From positions 1-21,363 of the forward strand of contig CAZTXD010000053.1 in the NCBI GenBank assembly GCA_964617995.1: a DNA stretch of 21,363 nucleotides, given 5' to 3'. Position numbers and translations under genes: made by a program. This DNA is from CAZTXD01 sp964617995. GTDB lineage: Bacteria > Actinomycetota > Acidimicrobiia > Spongiisociales > ZC4RG35. Positions 15,257 through 21,363 of the stretch are shown piece after piece. The notes beneath the pieces were generated by a model. That model was given only the letters and a program-made list of their open reading frames with translations. It was not told the origin of the DNA and did not search any database. Every line of letters starts with the position of its first letter. The first letter of the stretch is position 1.

Positions 15257-16164
15257 GGGGTGATGAGGCGGGAGGCCAGTGTCACCGCCGCCTCCGGATC
15301 GGCGATCCGGGTATCGAGGGCCCTCACCTCGACATCGTCGGTGGTCGTGGCCAGGTCCGCCAGGTCGGCGGTGTCGACCACCAGCTCATCGAGGAGGCCG
15401 TCGTAAGCGGCGAGGATGCCGGGGGTGCCGTCGGGCAGTCCCAACCCCTTCATCACCTGGTCCGCCGGGCCCTTGAGGGGGCGCCCCCCGAACAGGGGGC
15501 TGACACCCACCACCCGCTTCGCTTCCGCCACGGCGTCGGCGATGCCGTCGACGGCGAGTATCGGCCATATCGACAGTGGCGGGTTCGACGGGCCTATCAC
15601 CACGACCTCGGCCTCATGCAGCGCTTCGATGACTCCCGGCGCCGGGGACGCGGCCCACGCGCCGGAGAAGCGGACATCGTCGATCGGAGTCTGGTGCATC
15701 CGGTCGACGAAGTAGGACTGGAACGAGAGCCAGCCCTCGTCGGGAACGTGGATCTCGGTGCGGATCGGGTCGTCGCTGGCGGGAAGGACCGTGGCGTCGA
15801 CGCCGTACACGGCTGCCTGGGCGGTGGTGATCTGACTGAGGGTCCATCCCTCGCTGAGCCGGCACGTACGAAAGAGATTGGTGGCGAGGTCGTTGTCGCC
15901 GATCCGGAACCAGGTGTCGAGAGGGAACTTTTCGAGAGCCTCCATCACCACGTCGGTGTCGCCGGCCAACCCCCAACCCTGAGGTCCCTCCAGTTGCGCC
16001 AGGGTGTAGATGACAGTGTCCAGATCGGGAGATATCCGCAGGCCATAGATGACATCGTCATCGCCGACGTTGACGATGGCCGTCAATTCGACCTCTTCCA
16101 GGCCGGCGAGGCCGCGCAGGAGTCTCGCGCCTCCAACGCCTCCGGATAGTGCGGTCACCTTCAC
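15253..16164 (-). CDS. cofD: F420 biosynthesis transferase CofD/FbiA
   Basis: Transfers the phospholactyl or phosphoenolpyruvyl moiety from its GDP-activated donor to the deazaflavin Fo, giving (dehydro-)F420-0. 303 residues. The N-terminal TALSGGVGGARLLRGL, the VNVGDDD motif, and GPSNPPLSIWPIL are family signatures for the GDP and Fo sites. In actinobacteria the donor is derived from phosphoenolpyruvate; I infer the same here but cannot distinguish it from sequence. The start is a GTG with CTGGAG upstream. A 101-base divergent region separates it from the glycosyltransferase gene. Genes for Fo synthase and the guanylyltransferase are not in the window. Confidence 0.95.
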   Translation of the reverse strand: MKVTALSGGVGGARLLRGLAGLEEVELTAIVNVGDDDVIYGLRISPDLDTVIYTLAQLEGPQGWGLAGDTDVVMEALEKFPLDTWFRIGDNDLATNLFRTCRLSEGWTLSQITTAQAAVYGVDATVLPASDDPIRTEIHVPDEGWLSFQSYFVDRMHQTPIDDVRFSGAWAASPAPGVIEALHEAEVVVIGPSNPPLSIWPILAVDGIADAVAEAKRVVGVSPLFGGRPLKGPADQVMKGLGLPDGTPGILAAYDGLLDELVVDTADLADLATTTDDVEVRALDTRIADPEAAVTLASRLITP

Positions 16165-16265
16165 GTGTCGAGCTCCAGGGTTCGGCCTGCCGGGTGGTCA
16201 CCGATCCGAGCCGGTCGTCCCGGTGTCCCCGAAGAGATTGCCATAGTCGCCCTCTGCGTTCCACA

Positions 16266-19025
16266 ATGACCGATCGCATGAATGCCACCTCCTCGGACCG
16301 AGCCGAGACCTTCGACGCCGCCGAGACGACCCCACCGGACGTTCCTGCAGCCGCCTCGGTGGTGGTGGCCGTGACGGTCGTGGCCGGAGTGGATCCCCAG
16401 GCGACCCTCGAGGCCGTCGGCAAACAGCGCCACGTCCCCGCGGCCGTGCGCCTCATCGGTGCCACCGACTCGGACGCTCCCCGCGGTGTGGTGCTGAACG
16501 AGGACCTGGAAGGGGTGGTGGCGGACCTCGACCCGTCGGTGGACTACGTGTGGATCCTGCACGGAGACGCCGAGCCTCGCCCCGATGCGCTGGGGGCTCT
16601 CGTCGCCGAGGCCGACCGCTTCGAGGCGTCCCTGGCCGGCTCCAAGCTGCTGGTGGGGGGCACCCGTGACACGCTGGAAGGGGTGGGTTCGGCCACCGAT
16701 GTCTTCGGTGAGCCCTACAGCGGTCTCGACGAGGGGGAGGTCGACCTGGAGCAGTACGACGTGGTACGGGACGTCGCCTTCGTCTCGTCCGTGTCGATGC
16801 TGGTGAGACGCGACCTCCTCAAGGGGTTGAGGGGCCTCGACTCGGTGCTGGCGCCGGTGGCGGCCGGGCTCGACCTCAGTCAGAGAGTGCGAATAGCAGG
16901 CGGCCGGGTGATCGTGGTGCCCTCCTCGGAGGTGTTCCACCATCGTCGATGCGGACGAGGCGACGGAGGGTGGAGGGAGCAGGCGGGGCGGTTACGGGCG
17001 ATGCTGAAGGCGTATCGCCCCATCACGCTGCTGTGGATGATCCCGTTCGCGTTCTTCAACGGGCTCCTCGACTCGTTGGGCGGCCTCCTCCTGGGACGGT
17101 GGCGGCTGATCCCGCGCTATGGGCTCACGTGGCTGTGGAACCTCCGGCATCTGCCGTCCACCGTCGGGGCGAGACGAGTCCTGTCCCGGGTGCGGCAGGT
17201 AGGGGACGAGGAGTTGTTCCGCTATCAGGTTCGGGGCTCGGTTCGGCTTCGTCAGGTCGGGTCGGAGCTCTCAGAGCGGATCCTGGGAGCGTTCGACGAC
17301 GACCGTCCCATGGCCAGACGGGCGTCGGAGGTCTTCAACTCGGGGGCGACGTGGGGATTGATCGGCGCCTGTGTCCTGGTGGCGGTCGGATTGCGCTCGA
17401 TCTTCCTGTCGGGTCTCCCCGTCGTCGGGTACGCCCTTCCTTTCGGTGACGACCCGTTGGCGGCTCTCGAGCGCTTCTCCGGTGGCTGGAATGCCGCCGG
17501 GCTGGGCACGACCGCCGCCGTGCATCCCTCCCTCGGCCCGGCGGCTCTGCTGCAGCTGGTCCTGTTCGGGAACGAGGAGCCGGCGCGGTCGCTCCTCACG
17601 CTGGCCGCCTTCCTCCTCGGTGTCTTCGGCGTCGGCCGCCTCGGCCGTCGCCTCCGGGTCGGCGGCGCCGGGGCTTATCTCGGTGGTGTCGCCGCCCTGT
17701 TCGGCCTCCCCGCCGCTCTCCTCGCCGGGCAAGGGCGCTGGACTGCCCTGGTCGGCATCGGGCTCCTCCCGTGGGCCCTGTCGTCGGTGTTGGGGCAGGG
17801 AGGGAGAGGGCCCCGTGCCTACTGGGGAGCTGTGGGGAAGGCGACTCTGTGGGTGGCGGCGGTGTCCGCCTTCGTGCCGCTACTAGGCGTGGTGCCTCTC
17901 CTCTTCTCGGCGTCGGTGCGACTCCTGGGTCGGTTTCAGAGCCGGCCGCTGGTCGCTCTGCCGGCGACGGCGGGTTCGGTGGTGGGCCTCCCCTACCTGC
18001 TGGGCCGGGGAGAGGCCCTTCTAGACGGTGTCGCCATGCCAATCGAGGTGGGGGTTTTCGGCCTGGTCGTGATCACGGCGGCCGTCCTCGCCGGGATGGT
18101 CGCCGGGAGCTGGCGGGCGTCGTTCCTGGGCGGAGCCATGACCCTGGGTGGGCTGACCCTCGCCCAGGCCGTCGGACCCGAGATCCAGGAGGCGTTGCTG
18201 GCGGTGGCGGCGGTGGGCGTAGGTGTCGTCGTCGCTGCCGCCCTGAAGATCCCCGAGCGAAGGGAACCGGCGACATGGCTGGCGGCAGGGGTCGGCGCCG
18301 TCGTGGTCGTCGTGTCGCTGACGGGTATGGCCGGAGGGAGGGGTGGCCTGGCGGCCGACGCCTGGGGTCGTGACGTGGCCTTCATCTCGATGTCGGCGGT
18401 GGGTGTGGAGCGAGCACTGCTCGTCGCCGACTCCCCCGCATCGTTACCCGGCGAGTCCCGGGCCGGACCGGGCCTGTGGTACCGGCTCGTCGACTCGAGG
18501 GGTGCCACGCTCGACCAGGCGGTGCTGGGCCCCCCAGGGGACGGGGATCGTGCGCTCGAGGAAGCCATATACGAGATCGCCTCCGGGGCGACTCTGGAGC
18601 CGGGGGAGATGCTCGCCCCGTTCGGGATCCGCTGGCTGGTCCTCGCCGGTGACGCCGGTCCCTCGCTGCGACCCGCTCTCGATGCCCAGTTCGACCTGAA
18701 CCCTCTTCCGCTGGCGGAACGCCTGGTCGTTTACGAGAACACCGTTTCCGTCCCGGTGGCGGAGACGACGAGCGGCCGGCCCTGGGAGAGGGAGGGAACC
18801 GGCTTCGCCGGTGATCCCGACGACCGGGTGCGGCTGGCCGTACAGGGGGGCCCGGGTTGGACACCCGACTGGCAGTCCGACGATTGGGCCGGCACCGTCG
18901 ACGGCAGCGACGGTCGTGCCGACTACACCGCCTTTCAACGCAACCGGTTGATCTCCCTGATGGCGGCGGTCGCGGTCACCGTCTCCGTTGGCCTGGCGAT
19001 CTGGGGGGGGAGAGCCGACTCATGA
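16266..19025 (+). CDS. GT2-type glycosyltransferase fused to a polytopic membrane region and extracytoplasmic domain
   Basis: Large protein of 919 residues. Residues about 30-235 look like a GT-A glycosyltransferase family 2 domain: VDYVWILHGDAEPRPDALGAL carries the acidic HGDAEP motif at 99-104, and the VSMLVRRD and VFHHRR blocks follow. The family's usual N-terminal WNG-type start is degenerate here. About a dozen hydrophobic segments lie between 253 and 690, then a soluble stretch at 700-890 and a last membrane helix at 894-913. The FGIRWLVLAGD and LVVYENTV segments resemble the ectodomain of actinobacterial arabinofuranosyltransferase-like proteins. It likely builds an envelope glycan from polyprenyl-linked sugars; donor unknown. 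Its stop overlaps the next start (ATGA). No Shine-Dalgarno sequence is seen before the ATG; a second ATG lies at 16275. Confidence 0.8.
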   Translation: MTDRMNATSSDRAETFDAAETTPPDVPAAASVVVAVTVVAGVDPQATLEAVGKQRHVPAAVRLIGATDSDAPRGVVLNEDLEGVVADLDPSVDYVWILHGDAEPRPDALGALVAEADRFEASLAGSKLLVGGTRDTLEGVGSATDVFGEPYSGLDEGEVDLEQYDVVRDVAFVSSVSMLVRRDLLKGLRGLDSVLAPVAAGLDLSQRVRIAGGRVIVVPSSEVFHHRRCGRGDGGWREQAGRLRAMLKAYRPITLLWMIPFAFFNGLLDSLGGLLLGRWRLIPRYGLTWLWNLRHLPSTVGARRVLSRVRQVGDEELFRYQVRGSVRLRQVGSELSERILGAFDDDRPMARRASEVFNSGATWGLIGACVLVAVGLRSIFLSGLPVVGYALPFGDDPLAALERFSGGWNAAGLGTTAAVHPSLGPAALLQLVLFGNEEPARSLLTLAAFLLGVFGVGRLGRRLRVGGAGAYLGGVAALFGLPAALLAGQGRWTALVGIGLLPWALSSVLGQGGRGPRAYWGAVGKATLWVAAVSAFVPLLGVVPLLFSASVRLLGRFQSRPLVALPATAGSVVGLPYLLGRGEALLDGVAMPIEVGVFGLVVITAAVLAGMVAGSWRASFLGGAMTLGGLTLAQAVGPEIQEALLAVAAVGVGVVVAAALKIPERREPATWLAAGVGAVVVVVSLTGMAGGRGGLAADAWGRDVAFISMSAVGVERALLVADSPASLPGESRAGPGLWYRLVDSRGATLDQAVLGPPGDGDRALEEAIYEIASGATLEPGEMLAPFGIRWLVLAGDAGPSLRPALDAQFDLNPLPLAERLVVYENTVSVPVAETTSGRPWEREGTGFAGDPDDRVRLAVQGGPGWTPDWQSDDWAGTVDGSDGRADYTAFQRNRLISLMAAVAVTVSVGLAIWGGRADS

Positions 19026-20290
19026 GGACCCTCGCTCTCATCGTCATCGCCATGCTGGCGACCGCGGTAGCGGTGGTTCCCGGACCGTCGACACCATCGC
19101 CCGACCCGGTGGTGTCGCCTTCCCCGGCGATGTTCGCCGTGTGCCCCACCGGCGAGGCGGCCAGAAGGGACACCACCGTGCACCTGCTGGGAGGGGCTGA
19201 AGGGAACGTCACGGCCCGTGTCTTCTCGGCCGGGGAGGTAGTGGCCGAGGAGACACGGCAGATACCGGCCGACGGAGCGATGATATTCGAGGTGTCCGAG
19301 CTCACCGGTCTGGCCCGGTCGCCGGTGCTGTTGGGTCTCGCCGAGGCCACGACCCGGCTGGCCGCCGTCCTCACGGGCGACGTAGCTGCAGCCAGCAGAT
19401 GTGATGCCGGCTTCCCGGACACGGTCCTCGTGACCGGGGGGAGCACGTCGGAGGGTGAGACGTTCGCCCTCCTGCTGGCGAATCCGTTCGCGGGCACGGC
19501 CACCGTAACCCTCGGAATTGCGAGCGAGATCGGTGCCGAGTCGAATCCCGACCTGGAGCGTGTCGTCGTTCCCCCCCGCTCGCTGGTCACCGTCGACCTG
19601 GGCGGCCAGCTTCCGGGACGCCAGGTGATGTCGGTGGCGGTCACACCTCAGGAGGGCCGTGTCGTCGCCGCCGCCACCCAGGAAGGATCAGGCGATGCGG
19701 CGGCGATAGCCGGTCAGGTGCCCAATGTCGACTGGTACCTGCCGCTGCCCGACCTGGAGGATGTGAACCGGACGCTGGTGCTTGCGGCTCCGGGAACGAC
19801 CGAGGTGCCGTTCCAGCTCGACGTCTACGGGCCGGAGGGTCTGGTGGAGGCGGCCTACGAGGGAACCGTCCCCGCCCGGGGCCAGATGGTGGTTCCGGTG
19901 TCCGAGCTGCTGGAGGGTGAAGGCGTCGTCAGGATCGTCGCCGCCTCCCCCGTCTCCGCCGTGCTCCGCCTCACGGGGGAGGAGGTGCGGGCCCTGATTC
20001 CCGGGGTGCCGGAGGCGGGAACGTCGTGGATGCTTCCGGGGGCCGGCCGGCTCGGTTCGACCGCCATCCACCTGTTCAATCCCGGAGAGGTAGACGTGGC
20101 GGCCAGGGTGCTCTCCGACATCGGCACCTCCCTAGAGGAGATCGACATACCTGCCGGGAGTTGGGCGACGGTGGAGGCATCCGGGAATCTACTGGGGGCG
20201 CGGGTCGAAGGGGACGGAGACCTGATCGTCACCTGGACGACCGCCACCGAGGAAGGCCTCGCCGGAGACGCCGCCCAAAGCACCGGATGA
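19022..20290 (+). CDS. Secreted DUF5719-like protein of unknown function
   Basis: A 422-residue protein with a hydrophobic N-terminal signal (about 3-20) and then a Pro/Ser-rich linker. The rest is predicted to be beta-rich repeats: repeating LANPF/LFNPG-type strands, VTVDLGGQLPG and TVEASGN blocks look like successive immunoglobulin-like sandwiches. Two Cys (41 and 127) could form a disulfide outside the cell. I place it in DUF5719 because of overall pattern and because, in actinobacteria, that family sits between the cofD-linked glycosyltransferase and DUF3499. The ATG overlaps the previous stop and the TGA overlaps the next start, so three proteins are translationally coupled. It may partner the glycosyltransferase; this is context inference only. 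Confidence 0.75.
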   Translation: MRTLALIVIAMLATAVAVVPGPSTPSPDPVVSPSPAMFAVCPTGEAARRDTTVHLLGGAEGNVTARVFSAGEVVAEETRQIPADGAMIFEVSELTGLARSPVLLGLAEATTRLAAVLTGDVAAASRCDAGFPDTVLVTGGSTSEGETFALLLANPFAGTATVTLGIASEIGAESNPDLERVVVPPRSLVTVDLGGQLPGRQVMSVAVTPQEGRVVAAATQEGSGDAAAIAGQVPNVDWYLPLPDLEDVNRTLVLAAPGTTEVPFQLDVYGPEGLVEAAYEGTVPARGQMVVPVSELLEGEGVVRIVAASPVSAVLRLTGEEVRALIPGVPEAGTSWMLPGAGRLGSTAIHLFNPGEVDVAARVLSDIGTSLEEIDIPAGSWATVEASGNLLGARVEGDGDLIVTWTTATEEGLAGDAAQSTG

Positions 20291-20640
20291 CCGACAGGGC
20301 TCTCATCGTGCTGGCCGTGGCGGCGGTGGTGGCATTGGTGGTGGTGGCGCTGCGTCGTCTACCCCGGACACGTCCCCGCACGATCCCCGCTCCCGGGCTC
20401 GAGCCGGGCGTTTACCTGCTCACCTCCGGGGGTTGCGAAACCTGCGAGGCCGCCCGGGCGACGCTGAGAGCGAGAGGAGCCGCCTTCACCGAGATGAGCT
20501 GGGAGGACGAACCCGAGGTGTTCCAGCGGCTCGGGATCGACGCCGTTCCCTCCGTCCTCGTCGTCGACAACGGCCGGGGTCGCTGGTGGCGAGGGGGTGT
20601 CCCGCGTCAGATACCGGGAATCGGCCACTCGGGCGGTTAG
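20287..20640 (+). CDS. Membrane-tethered thioredoxin/glutaredoxin-like protein
   Basis: 117 residues. One membrane helix (about 5-22) is followed by a strongly basic stretch (six Arg within 23-36), which by the positive-inside rule suggests that the redox domain faces the cytoplasm. The domain starts at GVYLLTSGGCETCEAA with a CETC site (Cys50, Cys53). DAVPSVLVVD carries the cis-Pro (Pro88) expected in thioredoxin folds. The domain is short, about 70 residues, closer to glutaredoxin size. The start overlaps the previous stop (ATGA). The substrate is unknown; neighbouring Cys-rich small proteins are possible partners. Confidence 0.8.
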   Translation: MTDRALIVLAVAAVVALVVVALRRLPRTRPRTIPAPGLEPGVYLLTSGGCETCEAARATLRARGAAFTEMSWEDEPEVFQRLGIDAVPSVLVVDNGRGRWWRGGVPRQIPGIGHSGG

Positions 20641-20649
20641 CCTCCGGTC

Positions 20650-20868
20650 ATGGTTTCGAGATGCACCCGTTGTGGCGCCCCCGCCGCAATCTTCATGTCC
20701 TTCGACTACGCCGAACGCTCAGTATGGCTCGAGGATCTGGGCACCCAGTTCGGTGAGCCCGGTCACTTTCTGTGTGTCGATCACGCCGACCGCCTCACCC
20801 CTCCCATGGGATGGACCCTCACCGACCGACGGTCGGTGACGCCGCTGTTCGCGTTCGACGTGGCCTGA
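20650..20868 (+). CDS. DUF3499-like small zinc-binding protein
   Basis: 72 residues with CTRC at 5-8 and CVDH at 42-45, a likely CxxC/CxxH zinc site, and then ADRLTPPMGW. That RLTxPxGW segment and the Tyr-rich middle are what I recall for the actinobacterial DUF3499 family (for example Rv3258c), usually found beside whiB, cofD and manB genes. It lies nine bases after the thioredoxin-like gene without a clear ribosome binding site. Function is unknown; homologs are usually longer at the C-terminus than this one. Confidence 0.8.
   Translation: MVSRCTRCGAPAAIFMSFDYAERSVWLEDLGTQFGEPGHFLCVDHADRLTPPMGWTLTDRRSVTPLFAFDVA
20819..20839. repeat. Perfect inverted repeat within DUF3499-like coding region
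   Basis: TCACCGACC and GGTCGGTGA form 9-bp perfect arms with a GAC centre. It lies about 30 bases before the end of the coding region and 56 bases before the next start. It could be an operator, an attenuator-like hairpin or chance. Confidence 0.5.
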
Positions 20869-20894
20869 GCGAGACCATCCGGACGTCCACTGGG

Positions 20895-21164
20895 ATGGGG
20901 CTAGATCGTGACCTCCTCGACGCGGTGCGGGACCTGGACGACCATGAGCTGCAGCGGCTGCTCATCCTCGCTCGGGCCCGGTTGGAGCGGTCCGGTGTGC
21001 TACGGCCCGACTCGACGGTGTCGGTCAGCCTGCGCCAGCAGGCCGTTCGATGCGGGAAGGCGGCCTGTAGCCGGTGCCCTCACGGACCGTACTGGTACGC
21101 CTACTGGACCGAAGACGGTCGCCGCCGGAGCCGCTACATCGGTCGTCTGCTGGAAGAGGAGTGA
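20895..21164 (+). CDS. Small Cys/His protein resembling DUF6788
   Basis: 89 residues from the ATG at 20895. An N-terminal helix (LLDAVRDLDDHELQRLLILARARLE) is followed by VSVSLRQQAVRCGKAACSRCPHGPYWYAYWTEDGRRRSRYIGR. The CGKxxCxxCxHGPYWYxYW...YIG pattern with Cys53, Cys58, Cys61 and His63 recalls the DUF6788 family, whose members are often tied to mobile or DNA-binding contexts; biochemical role unknown. The basic C-terminus could contact nucleic acid. The frame is open upstream to 20772, but that part overlaps the previous gene and shows no similarity. The ribosome binding site is weak. Confidence 0.65.
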   Translation: MGLDRDLLDAVRDLDDHELQRLLILARARLERSGVLRPDSTVSVSLRQQAVRCGKAACSRCPHGPYWYAYWTEDGRRRSRYIGRLLEEE

Positions 21165-21211
21165 TCGCCCGCCTGGGTCGGGAGGACTGTGGAAAACCCC
21201 TGGACTGCCGG

Positions 21212-21217
21212 TACACT
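21212..21217 (+). promoter_or_regulatory. Possible -10 element (TACACT) for the terminal zinc-ribbon gene
   Basis: TACACT, preceded by GG, stands 26 bases before the ATG at 21243. TGTGGA at 21188-21193 is a weak -35 with an 18-base spacer. GTACACT followed by a GC-rich stretch and TTCCC is shared with the LCP promoter candidate at 12112. Confidence 0.35.
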
Positions 21218-21242
21218 CGGGACTTCCCCCTGACCGAGGCCG

Positions 21243-21363
21243 ATGATGGACTGCCCCCAATGTCATGCCCGCGATGTGATCGAGATAAAGCATCGTCTCC
21301 CGGACGACACCGAGGTCCATTTCTTCTCCTGCCACACCTGTGAGTCGAAGTGGTGGGACCGTG
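21243..21363 (+). CDS. Zinc-ribbon protein, 5' part only
   Basis: Open to the window edge. The start reads MMDCPQCHARDVIEIKHRLP, then FFSCHTCESKWWD. Two Cys pairs (CPQC and CHTC) about 27 residues apart form a classical zinc ribbon, as in small transcription- or translation-associated ribbon proteins. Two consecutive ATG codons (21243, 21246) are possible starts. The function cannot be assigned from 40 residues. Confidence 0.65.
   Translation, partial: MMDCPQCHARDVIEIKHRLPDDTEVHFFSCHTCESKWWDR

Noticed and set aside
1..21363. tRNA, rRNA or riboswitch genes
   Set aside because: No cloverleaf, TTCGA-type T-arm context, rRNA segment or cobalamin-riboswitch-like B12 box was noticed by eye; a covariance-model scan would be needed to be certain.

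Overview
The window reads as chromosomal DNA of a high-GC actinobacterium, most likely an uncultured member of the Acidimicrobiia or a close relative. Reasons: very high GC in third codon positions; a PASTA-domain class A penicillin-binding protein; coenzyme F420 biosynthesis genes; an LpdA-type quinone reductase of the kind known from mycobacteria; and the actinobacterial gene neighbourhood cofE-cofD / large membrane glycosyltransferase / DUF5719-like / DUF3499-like. A run of exactly 100 N (10859-10958) inside a tandem repeat suggests a draft or metagenome scaffold.

Left part (1-10758): a murein synthase gene (105-2675, minus) diverges from a B12-type acyl-CoA mutase catalytic subunit (2755-4341, plus), which is followed on the same strand by an LpdA-like flavoprotein and a small F420/flavin-binding PPOX-fold enzyme. 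On the minus strand lie the two subunits of a biotin-dependent acyl-CoA carboxylase (beta 8472-10022, then alpha 6286-8028), and divergent from them is birA, the ligase that biotinylates the alpha subunit. Carboxylase plus mutase suggests propionyl-CoA / methylmalonyl-CoA chemistry, but the mutase B12-binding subunit and the epimerase are not in the window. About 440 bp of non-operon DNA separates the carboxylase genes. It holds a broken four-helix-bundle gene bounded by inverted heptamer repeats and a strong hairpin.

Middle (10759-11291): an intergenic array of 158-bp tandem repeats, each with a G8/C8-type hairpin and ending in CGACAAC heptamers, lies between two convergent genes and contains the N gap.

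Right part (11292-21363): a dienelactone-hydrolase-like protein with an unusual nucleophile position, then a cell-envelope and F420 block: LCP family protein, UDP-glucose-type dehydrogenase, cofE and cofD (convergent with them, overlapping by four bases), and a translationally coupled run on the plus strand: glycosyltransferase/membrane protein, secreted DUF5719-like protein, membrane-tethered thioredoxin-like protein. Three very small Cys-rich, probably metal-binding proteins follow, the last cut by the window edge.

The non-coding structure is the most unusual part: two near-identical long hairpins just after the stop codons of unrelated genes (43-92 and 4358-4413), the 158-bp array, and a dispersed heptamer family. 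No tRNA, rRNA, CRISPR array, transposase or phage gene was recognised.
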